DNA of 64,000 bases from Aquibacillus koreensis (lineage in GTDB: Bacteria > Bacillota > Bacilli > Bacillales > Amphibacillaceae), in assembly GCF_025154055.1 (NCBI RefSeq), contig NZ_JAOALK010000056.1, positions 62,001-126,000 of the forward strand. The letters run 5' to 3'. Position numbers and translations under genes: made by a program. Positions 18,694 through 27,311 of this stretch are shown one piece after another. Below the pieces are notes generated by a model that searched no databases, was not told the origin of the DNA, and worked only from the letters and a program-made list of their open reading frames with translations. Every line of letters begins with the position of its first letter. Position 1 is the first letter of the stretch.

Positions 18694-19584
18694 CTACATA
18701 CAGAATACGTGTTTACCGATTCGTTTAATTTGTGGTCGACCCCAAATCCAGCTAGAAGTTGCTGTATCAGGATTAAAGTAATAGATAGCTTCACCAGTAG
18801 GGTCCCAACCATTAATAGCATCTAGTACTGCTTTTCTTGCCCTGTCATTTGGTGTCAACCATATTTGTCCATCTGCAACTGCAGTAAATGCTCTCGGTTC
18901 AAAAATAACACCAGAGACCGTATTAGGAAAAGTTGGACTTTCTACTCGATTTAGAATAACTGCAGCGACGGCGACTTGTCCTTCGTATGGTTCACCACGA
19001 GCCTCACCATATACAGCATTAGCCATTAATTGTATGTCATTCTGGGAAAACCCATTTGGCACATTAACAGCAGTTGGTTGTGTGGGCTGATCTGCTTGTT
19101 CTTGATTATTTGCATTCGTACCTTGATTTTGATTGTTTGCATTCGTACCTTGATTTGCTTGATTTGTCTGGTTTTGATTTTGAGGTTGCTTTACTTGATT
19201 TTCTTTCGGAGTACCTCCGTAGTAAGTAAAATCGTTCCCTGCATTTATTTGCTCTCTTACAAATTGCTTGTCATATTGACTCGCTTTTTCTAGCTTCTGT
19301 TTTGTTGAAGAACCAGCAAGTCCATCAATATCCAATCCGAATTCATATTGAAAATTCCTCAGTGCCCAGTAAGTTCCCCAACCAAAAACACCATCTATTT
19401 TTCCATTATAAAACCCTAAATACTGTAACCTTGCCTGGAGCTCAATCACATCTTCTCCAACAGCACCATGTTGAATAATTTGTGAGCTAAATGCTTCCAC
19501 TTGCTTTGTATGTTGTGTAGAAGTAATTCCGATTACTGTGACAAATGCCAACATAAAGAGAATTATTGTTTTCTTGATGTTCAT
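18694..19584 (-). CDS. sleB: Spore cortex-lytic enzyme SleB
   Basis: Lytic transglycosylase that degrades cortex peptidoglycan containing muramic-delta-lactam during germination. The 296-residue protein has a signal peptide (about 1-30) and a peptidoglycan-binding domain (about 35-95, with LQARLQYLGFYNGKIDG). A low-complexity linker rich in N, Q and T, with a repeat NQGTNAN, follows. The catalytic Hydrolase_2 domain starts around residue 170 (motif AVYGEARGEPYEGQVAVAAV, catalytic Glu). The start at 19584 is set by AGGAGG 9 nt upstream; a longer frame to 19653 is not supported. Cotranscribed with ypeB. Confidence 0.95.
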   Translation of the reverse strand: MNIKKTIILFMLAFVTVIGITSTQHTKQVEAFSSQIIQHGAVGEDVIELQARLQYLGFYNGKIDGVFGWGTYWALRNFQYEFGLDIDGLAGSSTKQKLEKASQYDKQFVREQINAGNDFTYYGGTPKENQVKQPQNQNQTNQANQGTNANNQNQGTNANNQEQADQPTQPTAVNVPNGFSQNDIQLMANAVYGEARGEPYEGQVAVAAVILNRVESPTFPNTVSGVIFEPRAFTAVADGQIWLTPNDRARKAVLDAINGWDPTGEAIYYFNPDTATSSWIWGRPQIKRIGKHVFCM

Positions 19585-19787
19585 AAGCATTATCCTCCTA
19601 AAGCTATGATTAATCATTGATGTATCTGCTACTATTTTTTGACTCATTTTCATTTTTATACATTCCTAGTAATTTCAATGTAAAAAAAGTATCCTAATTC
19701 AATAGGTATAACAATTGTAGTTGGAATCTTTAAGGACGAACGATAAAGGATTTGTTGCGCGTAAAGCAGTTAGCTAATGAGGCTATG

Positions 19788-19820
19788 AAAAAACCATTAC
19801 CTTTAGAAAGGTAATGGTTT
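19788..19820 (-). terminator. prsW terminator
   Basis: Perfect stem AAACCATTACCTTT/AAAGGTAATGGTTT with a 2-nt apparent loop, then six T on the minus strand. Confidence 0.85.
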
Positions 19821-19835
19821 AATATTTGTACAAAT

Positions 19836-20531
19836 TTATTGAATTTCACTTTGCTTTTTTGTGTCTAAGTAGACAACTACATCATTAGAACGGTATTGAT
19901 TTGCTTTTTTCACTTTCCGAAGTCCTAAAGCCCATAATAAAATCATGAATGGGATCAAGATATACATCCAGTTGCTTGTATAAGCTTCTAGAATAAAATC
20001 ATAGGTTCCATGTAAAACAACAGGGATGACTAACGCCAAAAACAACGTACGTTTGGACTTGGATTCATTAAATCTTGCTTTCCCTAAATAATAACCCATA
20101 ATTACTCCAAAAAGCGCATGAGAGGAAACTGGGAATAGCGCCCTACTAAAAGCATATTCAATCCCATGGGCAAATAAATATAATATATTTTCAACTGCTG
20201 CAAATCCAAGACTTATAGAGACACCATACGTAATCCCATCGTAGAAAGAATCAAATTCAGTGTACTTGTACACAGTATATAAAAATATAAACCACTTAAA
20301 AAACTCTTCTAATAAACCCGTCAGGATAAATGATCGTATTAAGGCTGTCTGTCCAACGCCTTCTTCCATAAAAGCATATTGGATAAACATAATAGGAAAC
20401 ACTAATAAGGCTCCATAAAAAAAAGTCTTTATAACTGCGGTAATAGGTTCTGAATTAAACTTATCTTTCAAATAAAAAAATGACATTAATGCAAGTGTCG
20501 GTGCAATTCCTGCGGACAGGATGGCAAACAT
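19836..20531 (-). CDS. prsW: Intramembrane protease PrsW
   Basis: Polytopic glutamic-type protease of the CAAX/PrsW group. In B. subtilis it makes the first cut in anti-sigma factor RsiW, releasing sigma-W; mutants also have germination phenotypes. The 231-residue protein has about seven predicted helices and the conserved motifs EEFFKWF (paired Glu), AAVENILYL (Glu) and HALFGVIMGYYLG, with a later HGTYDF. The ATG at 20531 has GAGGGTG; an 11-codon extension has none. It follows ypeB-sleB as in B. subtilis. Confidence 0.9.
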   Translation of the reverse strand: MFAILSAGIAPTLALMSFFYLKDKFNSEPITAVIKTFFYGALLVFPIMFIQYAFMEEGVGQTALIRSFILTGLLEEFFKWFIFLYTVYKYTEFDSFYDGITYGVSISLGFAAVENILYLFAHGIEYAFSRALFPVSSHALFGVIMGYYLGKARFNESKSKRTLFLALVIPVVLHGTYDFILEAYTSNWMYILIPFMILLWALGLRKVKKANQYRSNDVVVYLDTKKQSEIQ

Positions 20532-20616
20532 TGCGACACCCTCTTTCATTAAAATTACTTTCATCGTATCATGAAGTGTAGATAAAGAAAATACTTGAAT
20601 TAAAGTTGGTGTTTAA

Positions 20617-21588
20617 ATGAAAAGAATTGTAGTAATCCATACTGGTGGAACAATTGCCATGAAAGAAGACAAATCAACAGGAACAGTATCGACATCGACT
20701 AGTAATCCATTGACACATATGACGCATATGATTAATGAGATTGCAACTGTTGAGGAACAAATTTTATTTAATCTTCCTTCTCCACATATAACACCAGATC
20801 ATATGTTGAAGATAGCCAAAGAAATAAATAATTACCTTGCACAGGATGATTATGATGGTGCTATCATTACCCATGGAACAGACACCTTAGAAGAAACAGC
20901 CTATTTTTTAGACTTGTATTTGGATACTAAAAAACCGGTTGTTGTTACAGGAGCTATGCGTTCTAGTAATGAACTTGGATCTGATGGGCCTTACAATATG
21001 ATCAGTGCTATACGAGTTGCCACTAGTGAACAGGCATTTGATAAAGGTGTACTGGTTGTAATGAACGATGAGATTCATACAGCTAAATATGTTACAAAGA
21101 CATCCACAAGTAACGTGGCCACATTCCAGAGTCCACAATTCGGTCCAATTGGAATGCTTACAAAACAATCCGTGTACTTTTACCAAAAATTCCCTAAGGT
21201 CGAGTCTTATCCAATTTCAACACTCTCAAAAAAGGTGGCAATGGTTAAAGCATATGCTGGCATGGACGATAGTCTGATTGAGGCTTTTTTAAAGTCCGGT
21301 ATAGATGGATTAGTTATTGAGGGCTTAGGACAAGGAAATGTTCCTAAAGAAACGATCCCAGCGCTAAAAAATTTTTTAAAAGCGAACAAACCTGTTATCC
21401 TTGTGTCGAGGTGTTTCAAAGGTATTGTGCAACCAACGTATGGATATGAAGGTGGAGGCATGCACTTAAAAGAAATGGGCGTGATTTTCGCAAGCGGATT
21501 AACAGGGCAAAAAGCACGTTTGAAACTGCTTTTTGCTTTAGAGATAACTTCGGATATTACTGAAATAAGTGAATTTTTTGATGATTAA
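20617..21588 (+). CDS. ansA: Type I L-asparaginase
   Basis: Cytoplasmic hydrolysis of asparagine to aspartate and ammonia. The 323-residue protein contains both catalytic threonine motifs: HTGGTIAM near residue 10 and ITHGTDTLEETAYFL near residue 87. There is no signal peptide. It is transcribed divergently from prsW across an 85-bp gap and convergently with bdr, sharing a bidirectional terminator. The Shine-Dalgarno sequence is weak (TTGGTG). This gene is not at this place in B. subtilis, so it is a local insertion relative to that order. Confidence 0.92.
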   Translation: MKRIVVIHTGGTIAMKEDKSTGTVSTSTSNPLTHMTHMINEIATVEEQILFNLPSPHITPDHMLKIAKEINNYLAQDDYDGAIITHGTDTLEETAYFLDLYLDTKKPVVVTGAMRSSNELGSDGPYNMISAIRVATSEQAFDKGVLVVMNDEIHTAKYVTKTSTSNVATFQSPQFGPIGMLTKQSVYFYQKFPKVESYPISTLSKKVAMVKAYAGMDDSLIEAFLKSGIDGLVIEGLGQGNVPKETIPALKNFLKANKPVILVSRCFKGIVQPTYGYEGGGMHLKEMGVIFASGLTGQKARLKLLFALEITSDITEISEFFDD

Positions 21589-21602
21589 TGATTATAGCCA
21601 GT

Positions 21603-21648
21603 AAAAAAAGAACCTTGTTACCAACACAGGTAACAAGGTTCTTTTATT
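21603..21648. terminator. Bidirectional terminator between ansA and bdr
   Basis: Stem AAGAACCTTGTTACC/GGTAACAAGGTTCTT at 21608-21643 with a 6-nt loop. It is flanked by A-rich and T-rich sequence on the two sides, so it can end transcripts from both converging genes. Confidence 0.9.
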
Positions 21649-22618
21649 TATTCATTATTTTTTCAGCAATTATCTCCCCATGAAACCTGCCATTCTCAAT
21701 GAAAATCTCATTGTTATTATAGCCGGCAGCGATAACGCCTGCAATAAAAATACCCTCTATATTCGTCTCCATTGTACTTTCATCAAAAACAGGTCTGCCT
21801 GTCTCTATATCAATATCAATACCCACTTCAGTCAAAAACTGTTGGTCTGGTTGGTAACCGGTCATCGCAAAGACGAAATCGTTTTTGATTCGTTTCTCTG
21901 TCCCACTCACTTCATAAAATACTTCTGTATCCGTTATTTTAGTTACATTAGCATTAAACTCCATATTAATTAGTTCTTTTCGCGCTAAAGCTTCAAACTC
22001 AGGAAGAATCCAGGGCTTAACACTCGATGAATAATTTGCTCCTCTATACAACACAGTAATTCGAGCACCTACTTTGTGCAACTCTAGAGCGGCATCAACA
22101 GCAGAGTTTTTCCCACCAATGATTACTACATCCTTGTCAAAAAAAGGGTGTGCTTCTTTAAAGTAATGACTTACTTTCTCAAGCTCTTCTCCTTTTATTC
22201 CCATATAGTTTGGTTGATCATAGTAACCGGTAGCAATGACAACATTAGTAGCTTTATACTCCAAAGATACTCCTTCTTTATTAATAGTTTCTATTGTAAA
22301 GTTACGTTCTTCTTTTTTCACAGATAAAACGCGTTCAAAGCTATTAATCCGAAGTTGTTTTCGTTCAGCTACTGTTCTGTAGTAGGCCAGCGCCTGGTTT
22401 CTAACAGGTTTCTTTTTCTCTGTAATAAAAGGCACCTCGCCTATCTCAAGCCGCTCACTTGAACTAAAAAAAGTCTGATGCGTTGGGTAATTATATATAG
22501 AGTTGACGACGTTCCCTTTTTCAATAATAAGCGGATTTATTCCTCTCTTTTTCAATTCAATAGCGGTCGATAGCCCACAAGGACCCGCACCAACTATAAT
22601 GGTATGTTCTTTCTTCAC
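21644..22618 (-). CDS. bdr: Bacillithiol disulfide reductase (YpdA/Bdr)
   Basis: FAD- and NADPH-dependent reductase that returns oxidised bacillithiol disulfide to bacillithiol. The 324-residue protein shows the FAD-binding IIVGAGPCGLSTAIEL with the conserved YpdA cysteine in the glycine-rich loop. The second dinucleotide motif is IIGGKNSAVDAALEL. The start is GTG at 22618 because AGGAGG stands 7-8 nt before it; the ATG 8 codons upstream would contain that site. The position beside gudB and prsW matches B. subtilis ypdA. Confidence 0.9.
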   Translation of the reverse strand: MKKEHTIIVGAGPCGLSTAIELKKRGINPLIIEKGNVVNSIYNYPTHQTFFSSSERLEIGEVPFITEKKKPVRNQALAYYRTVAERKQLRINSFERVLSVKKEERNFTIETINKEGVSLEYKATNVVIATGYYDQPNYMGIKGEELEKVSHYFKEAHPFFDKDVVIIGGKNSAVDAALELHKVGARITVLYRGANYSSSVKPWILPEFEALARKELINMEFNANVTKITDTEVFYEVSGTEKRIKNDFVFAMTGYQPDQQFLTEVGIDIDIETGRPVFDESTMETNIEGIFIAGVIAAGYNNNEIFIENGRFHGEIIAEKIMNK

Positions 22619-22770
22619 GACCTTACCTCCTAACAACAACATCTAAACATCATATGTAATACTATAATAAAGGGAAGGCAGATAATCCAATTATTTACCT
22701 TATCTACTTTCAAACTTAAGCTGAAAACCAAATTGTGATTTCTTCCCAAGTAATAGCTTAACATAACGAA

Positions 22771-22809
22771 TAAAAAACACTTATTACCATGTTAAAGTAA
22801 CAAGTGCTT
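22771..22809 (-). terminator. gudB terminator
   Basis: Stem AAGCACTTGTTAC with GTAATAAGTGTT (one wobble and one mismatch), followed by six T on the minus strand, just after the stop. Confidence 0.75.
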
Positions 22810-22818
22810 CATACATTT

Positions 22819-24099
22819 TTATACCCAGCCACGGAAACGTGCTGCCTCGGCCATTTTTCGAACCCCTACCATATATGCAGCTAATCGCATATCAACTTTT
22901 CGAATTTGAGCAGTGTTGTAAACAGAGTTAAAAGCTTTTACCATTACTTTATGCAATTTTTCTTCAATTTCCTCTTCAGACCAATAGTAACCCTGATTGT
23001 TTTGTACCCATTCAAAGTACGACACAGTTACACCACCTGCAGATGCAAGCACATCTGGAACTAGTAGTATGCCTCTATCAGACAATATTTTCGTGGCTTC
23101 AAGTGTAGTCGGACCATTAGCTGCTTCAATAATTATGGAAGCATTTATTTTGTGTGCATTTTCTTCGGTTATTTGATTCTCAACTGCTGCAGGTACAAGA
23201 ATGTCACACTCTAATTCTAATAACTCATCATTCGAAATTCTATCATTAAATAGTTTTGTAACTGTTCCAAAGCTATCCCTTCTATCTAACAAATAATCGA
23301 TATCTAGTCCTTCGGGATCATATAGACCACCGTATGCATCCGATATACCAACTACTTTTGCACCCGCATCGTGTAGGAATTTTGCTAAAAAGCTACCAGC
23401 ATTCCCAAAACCTTGGATAACTACTCGTGCCCCTTTTACTTGGATCCCCTTTTTCTTGACAGCCTCATCAATACAAATGGTTACGCCTTTTGCCGTTGCA
23501 GACTCCCGTCCATGTGATCCACCTAGAACAATAGGTTTTCCAGTTATAAACCCAGGGTTATTAAATTCATCTATTCTACTATATTCATCCATCATCCAAG
23601 CCATTATCTGTGGATTTGTAAATACATCTGGTGCTGGAATATCCTTTGTTGGACCAACAATTTGGCTTATCGCACGTACATAGCCTCTACTCAAACCTTC
23701 CAGTTCTCGGAAAGACATCTCTCTAGGATCACAAACGATTCCACCTTTACCACCACCATATGGTAAATCCATAATACCTGCCTTTAAACTCATCCAGATC
23801 GATAATGCTTTTACTTCCTTTTCACTAACATTCGGATGAAAACGGACACCACCTTTCGTTGGACCTACGGCATCGTTATGTTGCGCTCGATACCCTGTAA
23901 ATATCTTTATAGAATCATCATCCATTCTAACTGGAATTCTCACAGTCATCATACGTATGGGCTCTTTTAATAATTCAAACACTTCTTCAGGGTAACCCAA
24001 TCTATCCAGTGCGTGTTGAACGACTGTTTGTGTCGACTTTAGTACGTCCAACTTATCATTTTTTTCATTTGGAGAATCAGATGCTTTATCGGCTACCAT
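22819..24099 (-). CDS. gudB: Glutamate dehydrogenase
   Basis: Catabolic NAD-dependent oxidative deamination of glutamate to 2-oxoglutarate; also a moonlighting regulator of glutamate synthase expression in B. subtilis. The 426-residue protein has the catalytic lysine motif DLPYGGGKGGI, the substrate site VRFHPNVSEKEVKALS and the NAD-binding VVIQGFGNAGSF. The VKA tripeptide occurs once, so the 9-bp duplication that inactivates gudB in domesticated B. subtilis 168 is absent. Own terminator downstream. RocG is the alternative name, but synteny with ypdA supports gudB. Confidence 0.93.
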   Translation of the reverse strand: MVADKASDSPNEKNDKLDVLKSTQTVVQHALDRLGYPEEVFELLKEPIRMMTVRIPVRMDDDSIKIFTGYRAQHNDAVGPTKGGVRFHPNVSEKEVKALSIWMSLKAGIMDLPYGGGKGGIVCDPREMSFRELEGLSRGYVRAISQIVGPTKDIPAPDVFTNPQIMAWMMDEYSRIDEFNNPGFITGKPIVLGGSHGRESATAKGVTICIDEAVKKKGIQVKGARVVIQGFGNAGSFLAKFLHDAGAKVVGISDAYGGLYDPEGLDIDYLLDRRDSFGTVTKLFNDRISNDELLELECDILVPAAVENQITEENAHKINASIIIEAANGPTTLEATKILSDRGILLVPDVLASAGGVTVSYFEWVQNNQGYYWSEEEIEEKLHKVMVKAFNSVYNTAQIRKVDMRLAAYMVGVRKMAEAARFRGWV

Positions 24100-24333
24100 G
24101 AACCTACCTCCTAGTATAGTAAAACTTTCGATATCCTAATTAAGTATGTATCATTTAAGATTATCATTAAGATTATTTATTGGTTAGTGTCACATATGTT
24201 TATGTTGAATCATATATTTTCACACAATAGTATACACGTTACATATGATTATGCAATATATTTAGTTTAATCATGTGTACATTTATATGCTCCTAATTAA
24301 CCTTATTTTATTTCAATATTTAACGTTAATAAA

Positions 24334-24356
24334 GGCTGACTCATCTCGAGTCAACC
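24334..24356 (-). terminator. mecB terminator
   Basis: Nine-bp stem GGTTGACTC/GAGTCAGCC (one wobble), loop GAGAT, then TTTATT on the minus strand, about 20 bp after the stop. The adjoining 24100-24333 stretch upstream of gudB is AT-rich, with no gene and no boxes I could assign. Confidence 0.65.
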
Positions 24357-24376
24357 AATAATCAACTTTTTACTAA

Positions 24377-24955
24377 TTATTTAAATAGTCTATTCACTTC
24401 TTCAATAGCCTCATTGTTAAAGATCTTTTTGCCATACTCATCTAATCGATAGGAGGTTACAATACTTGGATTGGAAAACTCAGACAGAATAGCTATAATA
24501 TGTTCTCTGTTATAACCTTGCACATCATAGTCATGAAGTCGCATATAATACCTACCGTCCATATGATAAACGGTTCCACCATTCATTCCAATTTCATTTA
24601 GATGGCTACATACTTGGATGATATGTTCAAAGTCTTGAAAGTAGAAGATTAGTTCTCGACTTTCATCTAATGTTACTTTCATTTCAACATAATCATCATA
24701 TTCTAAATGATGATTTCCACTTTGCGTAACAATTACAAACATTCCCTGCGCTTGTAATAGATGAACTTGTACGAGTAACATGCCTTCTAATTCAATGCCT
24801 AACTCATCACTAGCCTCGTACATCATGTCATGAAATAATGCATGAACTCTTGGCAAATCATGCCATAGATCATCTTTTGTTAAACCACGCTCAATTAAAT
24901 CATCAAACGTCAAAAAAATCTTGAATTGATTTAATGAAAGTCTTTCTAACCTCAT
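24377..24955 (-). CDS. mecB: MecA-family ClpC adaptor (MecB/YpbH)
   Basis: Adaptor that delivers substrates to ClpCP. The 192-residue protein has an N-terminal substrate-binding domain (MRLERLSLNQFKIFLTFDDL) with a short linker. The C-terminal ClpC-binding domain holds FQDFEHIIQVCSHL and YYMRLHD. It is shorter than typical MecA (about 218) and lies where B. subtilis has ypbH, which argues for MecB rather than MecA. GGAGG is perfectly placed before the ATG at 24955. Confidence 0.87.
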   Translation of the reverse strand: MRLERLSLNQFKIFLTFDDLIERGLTKDDLWHDLPRVHALFHDMMYEASDELGIELEGMLLVQVHLLQAQGMFVIVTQSGNHHLEYDDYVEMKVTLDESRELIFYFQDFEHIIQVCSHLNEIGMNGGTVYHMDGRYYMRLHDYDVQGYNREHIIAILSEFSNPSIVTSYRLDEYGKKIFNNEAIEEVNRLFK

Positions 24956-24969
24956 GTAACTACCTCCTT

Positions 24970-25203
24970 CTAGATGCCTGATACAACCCTTTCTATCAAA
25001 TGAATAACATTAATAAGTGAAAGATAGAAAAGAAAAGGCGTAAAGCTGTCCTTTATAAGGATGAAACGTTTCATTGGAGCATTATTAATTTGGAACGATG
25101 CGATTGTCCCTACCCAATAATCAAGATAAACAAGTTTTCTAACATTATATGTTTCTTGATCAGAAATGGAACTGACTACATTCAGTATGGGTGCATTCCA
25201 CAT
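24970..25203 (-). CDS. Doubtful small reading frame upstream of mecB
   Basis: A 77-codon frame ending 14 bp before mecB, with a hydrophobic stretch near its end (about residues 54-70). There is no Shine-Dalgarno sequence before the ATG, no recognised family and a short AT-rich context. B. subtilis has other small ypb genes nearby, but I cannot match this to any of them. It is most likely the mecB leader or a decayed gene. Confidence 0.2.
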   Translation of the reverse strand: MWNAPILNVVSSISDQETYNVRKLVYLDYWVGTIASFQINNAPMKRFILIKDSFTPFLFYLSLINVIHLIERVVSGI

Positions 25204-25325
25204 AAGAGCAAAACTTAATGATTTATTATATGACTTTTTTACAGATTTATTTCTAAAAGAATCTCATTAATACTTTAAAGAGAACACCTATAAACGATAG
25301 TGAGAATAGCTACCTAATAATAGAT

Positions 25326-25353
25326 ATATTATGAATAGAAAAAAAGTATGTAA
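25326..25353 (-). promoter_or_regulatory. Candidate sigma-A promoter ahead of mecB
   Basis: Minus-strand TTACAT, a 16-bp spacer and TAATAT. It is about 370 bp upstream of mecB, which would give a long leader, or it could serve the doubtful frame at 24970-25203. Confidence 0.35.
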
Positions 25354-25405
25354 GACAAAGGTAAAAAGACACCCATAAATTAATCTTTACAGATGTCTTA
25401 TGAAA

Positions 25406-26038
25406 TTATACTTCTTTTATATCTAGCACCCTAAAGCCTGACTTCTCTAATTTCCTTTTTAGCTTATCCACATTCACACCTTGATCTATTTTCAACACAA
25501 TTCTTCTAGCCAACTTGTCTGTCTCATCAAACGTAGCTATAGAAATAATGTTTGCATGAAAATGACCTAGAATATCTGCCAATCTAGAAAATCTTCCGGA
25601 TGACTCTTCGGATGTGAATGCAATCCGCAATCCTTTTTTCTTCATTCCAAAAGCACTTTCAAATTGCTCTAAAACATCAGTTCTTGCCACGATTCCCAAA
25701 AATTTCCTTCGATCATCTACAACAGCTAATATAGGATAATCAACAAAACTTGTAAATGTTTTTTCAAAGACTTCATCCTCACCAATAAACAGGTTCTCAT
25801 TAGAAATTATTTCTTCCACTTTTGTGTTCAGTAGGAATTCATCCTGTTCCTTCTGATTATAAAAGTACGCTTGAAAGACCTTTTGCTTAGAGATCATTCC
25901 CTTAAAATAGCTATTCTCCACCACTGGCATCGCCTGAATATCTTCTGTATCCATTTTACTAAGGATGGCTTTAAGTGTATCAGTTGGTGATGCTACATGA
26001 CATTGATAACCTGGTTTCATTGTGCTTCTTACAAACAT
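25406..26038 (-). CDS. CBS-CBS-ACT domain protein (AcuB-like)
   Basis: A 210-residue soluble protein with two CBS motifs in tandem (about residues 7-60 and 75-130). The conserved patterns are AMPVVENSYFKGMISK and PILAVVDDRRKFLGIVARTD. A C-terminal ACT-like domain covers about 140-205. CBS pairs usually bind adenine nucleotides, and ACT domains bind amino acids or similar small ligands, so it is probably a ligand-sensing regulator. The layout resembles AcuB, but no acuA or acuC genes are adjacent. Physiological role unknown. Confidence 0.75.
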   Translation of the reverse strand: MFVRSTMKPGYQCHVASPTDTLKAILSKMDTEDIQAMPVVENSYFKGMISKQKVFQAYFYNQKEQDEFLLNTKVEEIISNENLFIGEDEVFEKTFTSFVDYPILAVVDDRRKFLGIVARTDVLEQFESAFGMKKKGLRIAFTSEESSGRFSRLADILGHFHANIISIATFDETDKLARRIVLKIDQGVNVDKLKRKLEKSGFRVLDIKEV

Positions 26039-26151
26039 GTTGTTTCACGTCTCCTATCATAGCAAAAGTTTAATATAGTTAAAATTCTACACTTCTTTTT
26101 GTTTTCCTGCTAATACAACATCCTTTTATATTAATGCCCATTTCTTTAGTT

Positions 26152-26181
26152 GGAATGAGACAAGCACGATAATCATACAAT
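26152..26181 (+). promoter_or_regulatory. Sigma-E promoter of cotJABC
   Basis: The -10 box CATACAAT (26174-26181) is a perfect match to the sigma-E consensus as I remember it. A GGAATGA-like -35 lies 15 bp upstream. It is 35 bp ahead of cotJA. B. subtilis cotJ is sigma-E dependent, which fits. Confidence 0.65.
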
Positions 26182-26215
26182 CAATTGACGTAACATATGG
26201 AAAGGAGGTCTATAC

Positions 26216-26443
26216 TTGGAGCACACTTATACAAAATATTATTATCCTTACATCAGTCCTTTAGATCCTTGTAAGCCAATTATTAAAAAAAGTTATTCTA
26301 CTCCACCTAACCTATACCTTGGATTTCAACCCCCTAACCTCCCACAATACAATACTGCCAAAGAGGCATTGTATAAGGGTACACTTTGGCCGGCACTATA
26401 TGATAATTATAAGAAATATTCTTTGAGGGGTGATGAATCATGA
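26216..26443 (+). CDS. cotJA: Spore coat-associated protein CotJA
   Basis: A 75-residue proline- and tyrosine-rich protein with the CotJA hallmarks: a YYYPYISPLDPC segment and several PP pairs. It is required in B. subtilis for incorporation of CotJC into the inner coat. It starts with TTG preceded by AAAGGAGG at 7 nt. Its stop overlaps the cotJB start (ATGA). First gene of the three-gene plus-strand operon. Confidence 0.9.
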   Translation: MEHTYTKYYYPYISPLDPCKPIIKKSYSTPPNLYLGFQPPNLPQYNTAKEALYKGTLWPALYDNYKKYSLRGDES

Positions 26444-26709
26444 GTCATACCAAGACTATGCCACCTGAATATTATGAGCTCTTAGAACAAATTCAAGCGA
26501 TTGATTTCGTCTTAGTAGAACTCAATCTTTATTTAGATACGCATCCAAAAGATTATGATGCCATTCAACAGTATAACCATTTTACGTACGAAAGCAAAAA
26601 GTTAAAGAAAGAATTTGAGAAGAAATTTGGCCCGCTCATGCATTTTGGTAGAAGTTATTCTAGTTACCCTTGGAATTGGGACGATACACCATGGCCTTGG
26701 CAAGTGTAA
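26440..26709 (+). CDS. cotJB: Spore coat protein CotJB
   Basis: An 89-residue protein with the family pattern ALEQIQ-like helix start (LLEQIQAIDFVLVELNLYLD) and the tail YPWNWDDTPWPW, rich in tryptophan and proline. It belongs to the cotJ operon, with a 4-bp overlap with cotJA and 15 bp to cotJC. It is a component of the polypeptide composition of the spore coat; the biochemical role is unknown. Confidence 0.9.
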   Translation: MSHTKTMPPEYYELLEQIQAIDFVLVELNLYLDTHPKDYDAIQQYNHFTYESKKLKKEFEKKFGPLMHFGRSYSSYPWNWDDTPWPWQV

Positions 26710-26724
26710 TAGGAGGGATTAAAT

Positions 26725-27294
26725 TTGTGGTACTACGAAAAGAAACTTCAATATCCAGTTAAAGTAAGAGAGTGCAACCCTAGATTGGCGAAATATCTGA
26801 TAGAGCAATATGGTGGGGCGGATGGGGAACTATCAGCTGCCCTACGTTATCTAAATCAACGATATACCATTCCTGGTAAGGTTGTTGGTTTACTGAATGA
26901 TATTGGCACAGAAGAATTCGCACACCTAGAAATGATCGCTACAATGATCTATAAACTCACGAAAGATGCTACACCTGAACAATTAGAACAAGCGGGTTTA
27001 GCACCCCACTATGTAAACCATGATAGTGCATTATTTTACCATAATTCTGCTGGTAATCCATGGACTGCAGAATATATCCAAGCAAAAGGGGATCCTATTG
27101 CAGATATATATGAAGACATTGCTGCTGAAGAAAAAGCTAGAGCAACTTACCAATGGATTATTAACGTATCCGATGATCCAGAACTAAACGATAGCTTAAA
27201 ATTCTTAAGAGAAAGAGAAATTGTTCATTCACAAAGGTTTAGAGAAGCAGCGCAAATCCTTATTGAAGAAAGGGACAAAAAGATATTTTTTTAA
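26725..27294 (+). CDS. cotJC: Manganese-catalase-like coat protein CotJC
   Basis: A 189-residue ferritin-like protein of the Mn-catalase family associated with the spore coat. Metal-ligand candidates are Glu and His residues in helices such as GTEEFAHLEMIA (ExxH) and DIAAEEKARATYQ, with HSQRF near the end. It starts with TTG (WYYEKKLQYP follows), preceded by GGAGGG. Third gene of the operon. The family may protect the developing spore from hydrogen peroxide; whether this copy is active is not shown. Confidence 0.93.
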   Translation: MWYYEKKLQYPVKVRECNPRLAKYLIEQYGGADGELSAALRYLNQRYTIPGKVVGLLNDIGTEEFAHLEMIATMIYKLTKDATPEQLEQAGLAPHYVNHDSALFYHNSAGNPWTAEYIQAKGDPIADIYEDIAAEEKARATYQWIINVSDDPELNDSLKFLREREIVHSQRFREAAQILIEERDKKIFF

Positions 27295-27311
27295 TTTTAG
27301 TGGAGGTAGAT

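Noticed and set aside
25365-25400. Terminator after the CBS-ACT gene
   Set aside because: Only a 6-bp stem (AAGACA/TGTCTT) around a long AT-rich loop could be formed, too weak to call with confidence.
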